A stretch of 29,794 bases of DNA from an uncultured Bacteroidales bacterium (GTDB taxonomy: Bacteria; Bacteroidota; Bacteroidia; Bacteroidales; Bacteroidaceae), in NCBI GenBank assembly GCA_937995875.1, contig CALKIW010000029.1:1-29794 (forward strand), given 5' to 3'. A program made the position numbers and the translations under genes. Of the stretch, positions 23,224 to 29,794 are shown piece by piece. Positions within the stretch are counted from its first letter, which is position 1. Each line of letters opens with the position of its first letter. The notes below the pieces were generated by a model. That model searched no databases. It saw only the letters and a list, made by a program, of their open reading frames with translations, and had not been told where the DNA came from.

Positions 23224-25779
23224 CTATCGCTCCATCTCCAGACTGGCCCATATAAACGGGCCCACGCCTTTGGCGTCGTTGTCGCGGACGGGCTCACTCA
23301 TGTAATAGTCGAAAGAGCCGTCGCGTCTGAAGTTGGGTTTCTTCACGTAGGGGCCGGGCGCGGGTCCCAGTCCACTCACTTCACAGCATTGGGTGAGCGA
23401 GATGGTCTTGTCGGCGTTCACCTTGACAAATTCCTTGATAATACCGTTGTAGGCCTTCACTCCGGCCGCCTTGAATTCAGCGTCGAGATAACCCAGACGG
23501 GCACCCTTGAGCAGGCAGTAGGCAAACATCGACGAGCAGGTGGCTTCCAAGTAGTTGCGCGGGTCCTGCACATCGAGCACGTCATACCATACGCCCGTCT
23601 GTTTGTCCTGATGTTTCACGACCTGAGTCATGGTCTTTCTGAACAGGTCTACCAGTTCGCTGCGGCGCTCGCAGCCCTCAGGCAACACGTCGAGTACCTC
23701 CATGATGGCCATCGTGTACCAACCTAAGGCCCTGCCCCATGTATGCTTGCTCTGCCCCGTGCCCTTATCGGCCCAAAACGCGGTGTGGGTCTCGTCCCAC
23801 GCGTGTTTCCACAGTCCCGTCGCAGCGTCGTATGTGCGGGCGTCGGTCTTCACAATCTGGTCTATGGCGTCGGGCCAGTATTTCCGCTCCGCTTTCTTCT
23901 GTCCTTTCAGCGTGGGGGCAGCCATGACATAGAACGGCAGCCCCATGAAGATGCCGTCGAGCCACACCTGATTGGCGTAGATGGCCTTGTGCCACCACAC
24001 GCCTTCGTTGGTGCGGGGCTGCTTTTCGAGCTGCTTGAACAGGGTTTTCAGGGCTTTTTGGAGATTTTTCTGTGGCTCCATCTCGTTCATGCGATAGATG
24101 AAACGGGCTGTGCGCACGTTGTCGAGGTTGAAATCCTCGAATTTATAGTCCTTGATGTTGCCCTTTCGGTCGATCATCTCGGCAGGATAAGCCTTGAGAT
24201 ATTCGAGTATGGCGGGGTCTTTATAAGTAAGGTAGGTGTCGAGCATACTTTCGAGTTCGATACCCATAACATAATTCCATCTGGGCTTCTTTGCAAAGTC
24301 GAGCAGATAGCTTTTGGGGGTGCGCTTCATCTCTGAAGCCACCATCCATTGGGAGTAGTTGCGAAAAGGGCGGTCGGCCTCGTTCAGCACGAGCGAGCCA
24401 TTGATGAAGAGATTGTCAAACTTGATGTTGCGGGTCTTGCCGCTGATGCTCACCGGCATCTTTGAAACACCCTCGAAATGACAGTTCTTCAGCGTCACGT
24501 CGTACACGTTTTCGATGTTGTTCAGTCCGATAATCTGTACGCCGTATTTGCTCTCCTTGCTCGTCACGTTCTCCATGTAGACCTTGCGCACCGTAGGTTC
24601 AAACCCACGATAGCACGCCTCCTTAGGCTCATAGTCGAGATTGATGCGCAGCACGGCCTCGTTGCACTGCCCCACTGTCACGTTCCTCATGTTGATATTC
24701 TCTATCAGTCCGCCGCGACAGTTGTTGGTCTTGATGCGCAACACACGGTCGAGGTGGGGCGAATCCATGTAGCAGTTTTCAGCAAACACGTTGCGGCAAC
24801 CGCCCGAAATCTCCGACCCGATAACCACACCGCCATGCCCGTCGACCATCTTGCAGTTGCGGATGATAATGTTTTGTGACGGTTTATTCCACAAACGACC
24901 GTCGTTGTTGCGTCCGCTCTTGATGGCGATGCAGTCGTCGCCCGTGTCGAACGTGCAGTTTTGAATCAGCACGCCGTCGCAGGCTTCCGGGTCGCAACCG
25001 TCGCCGTTGGGGCCTTCGTTGTGTACATAGACACCGTCTACGGTGATGTTTTTCGACAACAGGGGATGAATCACCCAGAAAGGCGAATTGATCAACTGCA
25101 CGTCCTTAATCAGGATGCCGTCGCTCTCCACAAAGTTCACCAACTGTGGGCGCAGTCCCTGTCCCATTCCAAACTTGCGCTCGTCCCAAGGCACATCGTC
25201 TTCCGCGTATTTCAGAAGCTGGGCGCGGGAGCCCAAGTTCTGTGCCTCCTTGGTCTCACCCTCTACATATCCGTAGACGGGTTTTCCACACATGGGCCAC
25301 CAAGTCTCGTTGCTCCCGTTGCCATCGACGGTTCCCTTTCCCGTCAGGGCCACGTCAGTCACTTGGTAGGCGTAGATGCAGGGCGAATAGTTCCAGCATC
25401 CTAGACCCTCCCACGAGGTCTTTACAAGAGGATAGAGTTTAGGGTCGAAAGCAAATTTCAGCGTTGCCCCCTCCTCAATCACCAAGTTCACGTGACTGTG
25501 CAGGCGAATGGCGCCGGTGAGCCAGTTGCCTTTGGGCACTACCACGCGCCCGCCGCCATTCTTCGAACACGCAAGAATGGCGTTGTTGATAGCTTTCTGA
25601 TTCTTGGCGGCCGAAGCATTTGGGGAGGCTCCGAATTGTGTGATTTTGTATTCACGATCGGCAAATTGTGGCATACGGATGCTCTGTTCAATCTGTTTGT
25701 ACAGAGCCTCGTCCCAGTTTTGGGCAAGAGCCGTCAGTGGCAATAACAGTGCCACCAGCAATGTCGATAAATGTTTCAT
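23224..25779 (-). CDS. GH28-GH105 fusion: polygalacturonase plus unsaturated galacturonyl hydrolase
   Basis: The 851-residue secreted protein (signal peptide ending TALAQ-NWD) joins two pectin enzymes. Residues about 45-465 are a GH28 beta-helix with the family's sites: GPNGDGCDP (Asp260), DTGDDCIAIKSG (Asp281, Asp282), DGHGGVVIGSE (His315) and RVLRIK (Arg348, Lys350). Residues about 475-851 are a GH105 alpha/alpha-barrel: WNYVMGIELESML, the catalytic-type Asp608 in QVWLDGIFMG, HTWGRALGWYTMAIMEVLD and the C-terminal GVGPFIWASLEM. GH28 cuts between galacturonic acid residues or removes terminal ones; GH105 removes the unsaturated uronic acid left by lyases. It stands alone, away from the mannan operon, with its own candidate promoter, and probably works in the periplasm on pectin or rhamnogalacturonan fragments. 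Confidence 0.92.
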   Translation of the reverse strand: MKHLSTLLVALLLPLTALAQNWDEALYKQIEQSIRMPQFADREYKITQFGASPNASAAKNQKAINNAILACSKNGGGRVVVPKGNWLTGAIRLHSHVNLVIEEGATLKFAFDPKLYPLVKTSWEGLGCWNYSPCIYAYQVTDVALTGKGTVDGNGSNETWWPMCGKPVYGYVEGETKEAQNLGSRAQLLKYAEDDVPWDERKFGMGQGLRPQLVNFVESDGILIKDVQLINSPFWVIHPLLSKNITVDGVYVHNEGPNGDGCDPEACDGVLIQNCTFDTGDDCIAIKSGRNNDGRLWNKPSQNIIIRNCKMVDGHGGVVIGSEISGGCRNVFAENCYMDSPHLDRVLRIKTNNCRGGLIENINMRNVTVGQCNEAVLRINLDYEPKEACYRGFEPTVRKVYMENVTSKESKYGVQIIGLNNIENVYDVTLKNCHFEGVSKMPVSISGKTRNIKFDNLFINGSLVLNEADRPFRNYSQWMVASEMKRTPKSYLLDFAKKPRWNYVMGIELESMLDTYLTYKDPAILEYLKAYPAEMIDRKGNIKDYKFEDFNLDNVRTARFIYRMNEMEPQKNLQKALKTLFKQLEKQPRTNEGVWWHKAIYANQVWLDGIFMGLPFYVMAAPTLKGQKKAERKYWPDAIDQIVKTDARTYDAATGLWKHAWDETHTAFWADKGTGQSKHTWGRALGWYTMAIMEVLDVLPEGCERRSELVDLFRKTMTQVVKHQDKQTGVWYDVLDVQDPRNYLEATCSSMFAYCLLKGARLGYLDAEFKAAGVKAYNGIIKEFVKVNADKTISLTQCCEVSGLGPAPGPYVKKPNFRRDGSFDYYMSEPVRDNDAKGVGPFIWASLEMER

Positions 25780-25930
25780 ACTGATGTTAAATAAGTTTAT
25801 GAATTTGTTTTAATTGAAGTTTTTAAACAGAAAAACAGGTTCCTTATCTTCACAGACTGTGCCTGTCAGCATTGTTACCATGCGAAGGGGCGTTAATCCC
25901 TTGATTTTTAATTACGCACAAAGATAAGAA
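25780..25930 (-). promoter_or_regulatory. Upstream region of the GH28-GH105 gene with a candidate -7 box
   Basis: The minus strand reads TATCTTTG at 25926-25919, matching TAnnTTTG, about 140 bp before the gene's ATG. No good -33 box is seen, so an activator may be needed. Confidence 0.45.
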
Positions 25931-25987
25931 AGAATTCTCAGAAACAGAGACCATAAATGTTAAAAAACAATTTTAACTGCTAAATTA

Positions 25988-26019
25988 TTTGCTTTTTTCA
26001 AAAAGAAAACCTATATTTG
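25988..26019 (+). promoter_or_regulatory. Strong candidate Bacteroidales promoter (orphan)
   Basis: TTTG (25988-25991) and TATATTTG (26012-26019) are separated by 20 bp, a match to both elements of the TTTG-N19/20-TAnnTTTG promoter. No protein gene follows directly; a hairpin terminator lies 54 bp downstream. Confidence 0.7.
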
Positions 26020-26025
26020 CTACAG

Positions 26026-26105
26026 TTTTTCGATGGTTTCGCGATATTTTTGTTATGCGAAATCTATCCCTCGAGGTTGGTAGCATCCTGCACCAACCTC
26101 TTTTT
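26026..26105 (+). ncRNA. Candidate small RNA or terminated leader of about 80 nt
   Basis: Transcription from the promoter at 25988-26019 should start near 26026 and stop at the T-run ending about 26105. The predicted RNA has two hairpins: TTTCGC (26037-26042) with GCGAAA (26057-26062), then the terminator stem. It also contains a 16-codon open frame at 26033-26083 (MVSRYFCYAKSIPRGW) whose stop lies in the terminator stem, so a leader peptide controlling readthrough toward the glutathione peroxidase gene is an alternative. I do not recognise a known RNA family. Confidence 0.45.
26073..26105 (+). terminator. Rho-independent terminator of the orphan unit
   Basis: A perfect 9-bp stem, GAGGTTGGT (26073-26081) with ACCAACCTC (26092-26100), has a 10-nt loop and is followed directly by TTTTT. 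Confidence 0.85.
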
Positions 26106-26232
26106 GGATTCGGGAACAACATTTTTTGCTGCCACGAGTAAGTAAAAATTAATATATGTAATTATTCCAACTTCATGGGTTAAGTATGGTTAATACTTTC
26201 CCAAAATCACCTCATGTATGGTGGAAATCTAT

Positions 26233-26240
26233 TAAATTTG
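26233..26240 (+). promoter_or_regulatory. Candidate -7 box of the glutathione peroxidase gene
   Basis: TAAATTTG matches TAnnTTTG and lies 52 bp before the ATG at 26293. No -33 TTTG is present at the usual spacing. Confidence 0.5.
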
Positions 26241-26292
26241 TTTGTGGAGTACAATAAATCAAAAAACAATTTAATCCATTAATAATAACAAT

Positions 26293-26841
26293 ATGAAGAC
26301 AGTTTATGATTTCAGTCTGCTCGACAAAAAGGGCAACGAAGTGAAGTTATCGGAGTATAAAGGCAAAGTGCTGCTCATCGTAAACACCGCTACCGAGTGC
26401 GGTTTCACTCCTCAGTATGAGGAACTCGAAGCAATGTACGGCCGACTGAAAGACAAGGATTTTGAGATTCTCGACATTCCCTGCAATCAGTTTGGCGGAC
26501 AGGCTCCCGGCTCCGACGAAGATATTGCACAGTTCTGCCGTCTGAAGTTCGGCACGAAGTTCCCGCAGTTCAAGAAAAGTGAGGTGAACGGCGACGACGC
26601 CCTGCCCCTTTACAAGTGGCTCAAGAGCCAAAAGGGATTCGAAGGATTCGACATGGAGCATAAAATTGCGCCCATCCTCGTGGATATGTTCGACAAGAGC
26701 AACCCCGACTGGCGCAAGAGCAGCGACATCAAATGGAACTTCACCAAGTTTCTCATCAACCGTGAGGGTGAAGTCGTAGCCCGCTTTGAGCCGACCAAAG
26801 ACCTCGCCAAGGTTGAGGAAGCCATCAAGGCTCTCCTGTAA
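26293..26841 (+). CDS. Glutathione peroxidase family thiol peroxidase
   Basis: The 182-residue cytoplasmic enzyme reduces hydrogen peroxide or organic peroxides. The family pattern is clear: LIVNTATECGFTPQYEEL with peroxidatic Cys36 (cysteine, not selenocysteine), DIPCNQFGGQAPGS with Gln70, and IKWNFTKFLI with Trp148, giving the Cys-Gln-Trp catalytic triad. Cys82 in AQFCRLKFGTKFP is placed like the resolving cysteine of thioredoxin-dependent members, so thioredoxin rather than glutathione is the likely electron donor. It is a single-gene unit followed by two terminator-like hairpins. It probably contributes to oxygen tolerance in an anaerobe. Confidence 0.95.
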   Translation: MKTVYDFSLLDKKGNEVKLSEYKGKVLLIVNTATECGFTPQYEELEAMYGRLKDKDFEILDIPCNQFGGQAPGSDEDIAQFCRLKFGTKFPQFKKSEVNGDDALPLYKWLKSQKGFEGFDMEHKIAPILVDMFDKSNPDWRKSSDIKWNFTKFLINREGEVVARFEPTKDLAKVEEAIKALL

Positions 26842-26868
26842 CACAAGGCACAAGGATATATTACATAC

Positions 26869-26894
26869 GGGCGGCGATTCCACGTCGCCCTTTT
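26869..26894 (+). terminator. First hairpin after glutathione peroxidase
   Basis: GGGCGGCG (26869-26876) pairs with CGTCGCCC (26883-26890) with one mismatch, followed by TTTTG. It lies 28 bp after the stop codon. Confidence 0.65.
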
Positions 26895-26924
26895 GATTTA
26901 CAGATGGCTCCATAGCCAATGCAC

Positions 26925-26956
26925 AACCGCCAAAACGTTTGTTTTGGCGGTTTTTT
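26925..26956 (+). terminator. Strong Rho-independent terminator
   Basis: A perfect 12-bp stem, AACCGCCAAAAC (26925-26936) with GTTTTGGCGGTT (26941-26952), has the tetraloop GTTT and is followed by a T-run. It backs up the weaker hairpin upstream and insulates the receptor gene. Confidence 0.95.
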
Positions 26957-26975
26957 GTACCATGAAAGTTCCGCT

Positions 26976-27062
26976 CAGACTTATCGGACTGGTCAGTCCT
27001 GTTCGATAGGTCAGCCCCGGCGGCCCGGTCGGGGTCGGCAGTCCCACTCGGCCCGGTCGCCC
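26976..27062. repeat. GC-rich degenerate short repeats upstream of the receptor gene
   Basis: This stretch is built of related TCGGACT/GGTCAGT/GGTCGG words. It includes a dyad GGACTG-GT-CAGTCC (26986-26999) flanked by TATCG and CGATA, and two exact copies of CGGCCCGGTCG (27021-27031 and 27049-27059). It is clearly more GC-rich than the adjacent promoter. A smaller patch of similar words is at 1599-1626. Confidence 0.6.
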
Positions 27063-27081
27063 GGAATACCAACTTTTAGGT

Positions 27082-27113
27082 ATTGCCGCGTCGTTCCACA
27101 TTTGCTAACTTTG
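27082..27113 (+). promoter_or_regulatory. Promoter of the TonB-dependent receptor gene
   Basis: ATTG (27082-27085, one change from TTTG) and TAACTTTG (27106-27113) are separated by 20 bp. The ATG at 27161 is 48 bp further on. Confidence 0.65.
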
Positions 27114-27160
27114 CACCCTAAATCAAAAAAACACATTTAAATTATATTGATCAACACAGA

Positions 27161-29554
27161 ATGAAAAGATTATTTTCGCTTATTCTCATCCTTTTCAGTG
27201 TCCTCACACTCATGGCCGAGGAAACCGACGCCATGTTGTTTGGCGACGTTAAGAGTAAGACTACAGGAAAACACCTTCCCTATGTACAAATTCAAGTCAA
27301 AGGAACAAAGCTGATTACCAACTGCGACAAGTCGGGACACTTCCAGCTGCCCAACCTGCCGGAGGGCGAACAGACCATTGTGGCCAGCTTCGTGGGCTAC
27401 AAGCCGCAGGAGCTCAAGGTTATGATGGAACGCAACAAAGGTACGGAAGTCTACTTTTTCTTGGAAGAAGACGAGCAGGAACTCGATCAGGTGGTTGTCA
27501 CCGGGACGCGCACACAGCACTTCCTGAAAGACGTGCCCATCCGCACTGAGGTGCTCACCTCACAAGCCATCATCAACAAAAACGCTCAAAATCTATACGA
27601 AGCCCTTGAGGGCGTACCCGGCATCCGCGTGGAACAACAGTGCCAATTCTGCAACTTCTCCATGGTGCGCATGCAGGGATTAGGCGCCGAACATACGCAG
27701 GTGCTCATCGACGGCGAGCCCATCTATTCCGGACTGGCCGGCGTCTATGGCCTCAGCCAGATGGGGACCAACGATATAGACCGGCTGGAAATTGTGAAGG
27801 GAGCAGGCTCCGCGCTCTATGGCAGCAGTGCTGTAGCCGGTGCCATCAACATCATCAGCAAGGAGCCGAGCTACGAGCCGAGCCTGAACGCCGACCTGCA
27901 GTTTGGCAATTTCGGCTATCGCAACTACAACGCATCGGCCTCCATGCGCAAACGCAACATCGGTTTCAACATTTTCGCCCAGCGCACGGAAAACGATGCC
28001 ATAGACATGACGCAGGATGGCGACACACGCGACAAGGTGAAACACAAAGACGGCGTGTCCGACCGCGTGGCCTCAAAGCTCACCAACATGGGATTCGGCC
28101 TCCACTTCTACCATCCATTTGCCAAGAACGACAAGCTCGTGATACGCGGAAAGGTGATGGAGGAGCATCGTGCCGGCGGCACCATGACCGACAATCTCTA
28201 CCTCAACCCGTTCTCCGAAGGCACCGAAGACATCACCACCAATCGCCTGTCGGGCGACTTAAACTACAACCTGCCTATCGGCAAACGATCTGAACTGAAC
28301 TTTTCCACAGCCTATGTTCATCATAAACGCAATGCCACCAACGACACCTTCTTAGGCGACTACATCGATTCGCACAACGGTGCAACGCCCGACGTGCAGA
28401 TGATGCGACCCTACGTGGCTAAGGAAAACACGTACACCCCATCCCTCACCTTCACCACACGCCTGTCCCACCACACTCTGCTCGCCGGCGCACAAGGCTA
28501 CTTTACCAATCTGCGCGAGACCGGACTCTACTGCGTAAACGACGAGGAGGACCCCCATCATGGCACGGCCTACACCTCCGTAGGCAAGAAACACGCCAAC
28601 GAATTCGGCTTCTTCGTACAAGACGAATGGACCATTCTTCCCGGCCTCGTGGCCGTTCCCGGCCTGCGTTTCGACGTCCACAGCTCCGGCGAGGAATACA
28701 CCTCCAGTGAAAAAGTGTACGACGGCACATTCCCCAAGACCAAGTTCAACGAAACTTCATTCAATCCCCGTCTGGCCTTGAAATATCAGGTTTCGTCCGA
28801 ACTCGTGATACGCGCCAACGTGGGGACAGGCTTCCGCGCTCCCTACGGATTCTCGGAGGATCTCCACCTGTGCAGCGGCTCGCCCCGCGTATGGAAGTCG
28901 GCCGACCTCGATGGTGAGCGAGCAGTGAGCTTCAACCTCTCCGCCGACTACTACGGTCACAACTATCAGCTTAGTGCCAACCTTTTCCGCACCAACCTGA
29001 GCAACAAGATCGAGTTCGTTCCGGCCGACGAAAAAGTGAAGAAACTGGGCTACACCTATCAGTGGCAAAACCAAGACGACGCTTATGTGCAAGGCATCGA
29101 ACTCGGCGTGAAGTGGAATCCGTTCAAGGATTTCAAGACCGCATTGGGCTGGACGTTCAATCAGGGCAAGTACAAGCACGTGCGTGGCGACTGGGCCGAC
29201 ACCCCGTATGCCGCAGCCAGCAAGAATATCTCACGCTTCCCGGCTATGACTGGCGACATCAATTTGGAATACACGCCGGGCACATGGACGTTTACCGTGA
29301 ACGGCTCGTTGCAGGGAAAAATGTATATTGACTACATGAAAGACGACGAGATTGCCGAGAAAATCAAGGAAACCAACACCTATATGCTCTTCAATGCCCG
29401 TGTGGCCAAGCAAATCGGGGATTGGTCCATCTATGCCGGCGGGAAGAATATCTTCAGCTATGTGCAGGACGAGAAGCACACAGACAATGCCGCTTTCATG
29501 TACGCTCCGGTCTATGGGGCCACATGGTATGTGGGCGTCGGCGTGAAACTGTAG
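27161..29554 (+). CDS. TonB-dependent outer-membrane receptor (metal/cofactor type)
   Basis: The 797-residue receptor has a signal peptide (cleavage near LTLMAEE), a carboxypeptidase-like N-terminal domain (about 25-102, FGDVKSKTTGKHLPYVQIQV), the TonB-box-like LDQVVVTGTRT, and a plug domain (about 118-240) with LYEALEGVPGIRVE and VKGAGSALYGSSAVAGAINI. The barrel ends GVGVKL. Its size and motifs match siderophore, haem or cobalamin receptors (CirA/BtuB type) rather than SusC, and no SusD gene follows. The plug carries QQCQFCNFSMVRMQG with Cys161 and Cys164, a CxxC seen in a subgroup of Bacteroidota receptors, which suggests metal or haem handling or a disulfide. It has its own promoter and appears monocistronic in this window. 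Confidence 0.92.
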   Translation: MKRLFSLILILFSVLTLMAEETDAMLFGDVKSKTTGKHLPYVQIQVKGTKLITNCDKSGHFQLPNLPEGEQTIVASFVGYKPQELKVMMERNKGTEVYFFLEEDEQELDQVVVTGTRTQHFLKDVPIRTEVLTSQAIINKNAQNLYEALEGVPGIRVEQQCQFCNFSMVRMQGLGAEHTQVLIDGEPIYSGLAGVYGLSQMGTNDIDRLEIVKGAGSALYGSSAVAGAINIISKEPSYEPSLNADLQFGNFGYRNYNASASMRKRNIGFNIFAQRTENDAIDMTQDGDTRDKVKHKDGVSDRVASKLTNMGFGLHFYHPFAKNDKLVIRGKVMEEHRAGGTMTDNLYLNPFSEGTEDITTNRLSGDLNYNLPIGKRSELNFSTAYVHHKRNATNDTFLGDYIDSHNGATPDVQMMRPYVAKENTYTPSLTFTTRLSHHTLLAGAQGYFTNLRETGLYCVNDEEDPHHGTAYTSVGKKHANEFGFFVQDEWTILPGLVAVPGLRFDVHSSGEEYTSSEKVYDGTFPKTKFNETSFNPRLALKYQVSSELVIRANVGTGFRAPYGFSEDLHLCSGSPRVWKSADLDGERAVSFNLSADYYGHNYQLSANLFRTNLSNKIEFVPADEKVKKLGYTYQWQNQDDAYVQGIELGVKWNPFKDFKTALGWTFNQGKYKHVRGDWADTPYAAASKNISRFPAMTGDINLEYTPGTWTFTVNGSLQGKMYIDYMKDDEIAEKIKETNTYMLFNARVAKQIGDWSIYAGGKNIFSYVQDEKHTDNAAFMYAPVYGATWYVGVGVKL

Positions 29555-29602
29555 TGTCCCACTGCAATCCATAGGTAACCTGACACGGACCGCAAACACG
29601 AC

Positions 29603-29651
29603 GGGCGCATCCTCTATCTCTTTATCAATTTGTCGGAAAGAGGGTGCGCCC
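29603..29651 (+). terminator. Hairpin after the receptor gene
   Basis: GGGCGCATCCTC (29603-29614) pairs with GAGGGTGCGCCC (29640-29651) with one mismatch; the loop is long (25 nt) and the following sequence ATGATTTTATC is moderately T-rich. It lies 48 bp after the stop codon. Confidence 0.6.
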
Positions 29652-29740
29652 ATGATTTTATCAAAATAAAAGAACGGGCGTCCCGCCGCGCCAATAACCT
29701 AAAAACTGTCAAAAAAATATCCCGTCAGCATATATTTTCG

Positions 29741-29748
29741 TATCTTTG
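29741..29748 (+). promoter_or_regulatory. Candidate -7 box near the window end
   Basis: TATCTTTG matches TAnnTTTG. It would drive a plus-strand gene starting beyond the window; no -33 TTTG is seen and nothing downstream can be checked. Confidence 0.35.
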
Positions 29749-29794
29749 TAGAAGATAAGCTGCACTCGACAATTAGAAAGTAAACTTTCATTGT

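Noticed and set aside
26073..26105. Terminator of the minus-strand GH28-GH105 gene
   Set aside because: It lies upstream of that gene's start, and its T-run is on the plus strand.
26347..27072. A 241-codon minus-strand frame
   Set aside because: It is antisense to the glutathione peroxidase gene and runs through two terminators and the GC-rich repeat patch.
27680..29179. Several antisense frames within the TonB receptor gene
   Set aside because: The receptor frame has a complete domain order; the others lack motifs and follow its codon structure.

Overview
The window looks like chromosomal DNA of a Bacteroidota bacterium, most likely a Prevotella-type member of the Bacteroidales. The evidence is a complete SusC/SusD pair with surface lipoproteins, TonB-dependent receptors with N-terminal carboxypeptidase-like domains, several upstream sites fitting the Bacteroidales -7 promoter box TAnnTTTG, weak Shine-Dalgarno signals, and many enzymes with signal peptides. 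The species cannot be fixed from sequence alone.

The core (about 1.3-18.7 kb) is a beta-mannan polysaccharide utilisation locus, nearly all on the minus strand. Transcription order from right to left is: Na+/sugar symporter and GH130 mannoside phosphorylase (17707-15086); then SusC, SusD, a SusE-position surface glycan-binding lipoprotein, a clan GH-A hydrolase of unassigned family, a lipoprotein GH26 mannanase, a secreted GH26 mannanase, and a large GH2 beta-mannosidase-like enzyme with discoidin-like domains (14898-1803). An AraC-type regulator (17854-18720, plus strand) diverges from the symporter. The inferred scheme is: surface GH26, SusD and the binding lipoprotein capture and cut mannan; SusC imports oligosaccharides; periplasmic GH26, GH-A and GH2 enzymes trim them; the symporter brings small sugars into the cytoplasm, where GH130 phosphorolysis yields mannose 1-phosphate. 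A 23-bp site matching at 21 positions lies about 38 bp upstream of the candidate -7 boxes of both susC and the symporter, and is the best candidate operator for the AraC protein.

Left flank (1-1800): the tail of an unrecognised protein, a small outer-membrane beta-barrel protein with a strong terminator, then a stretch of about 850 bp of hairpins and apparent gene debris. The debris includes a clear 54-codon remnant of the C-terminus of a second GH2 enzyme.

Right flank (18.7-29.8 kb): a GARTGRN heptad tandem array, a type-B carboxylesterase, a small membrane protein, an isolated and divergent TrpF, a GH28-GH105 pectinase fusion, a glutathione peroxidase, and an iron/cofactor-type TonB-dependent receptor with a CxxC in its plug. 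The 25.8-26.3 kb gap holds a compact promoter-hairpin-terminator unit that could encode a small RNA of about 80 nt. No tRNA, rRNA, CRISPR array, insertion sequence or prophage gene was recognised.
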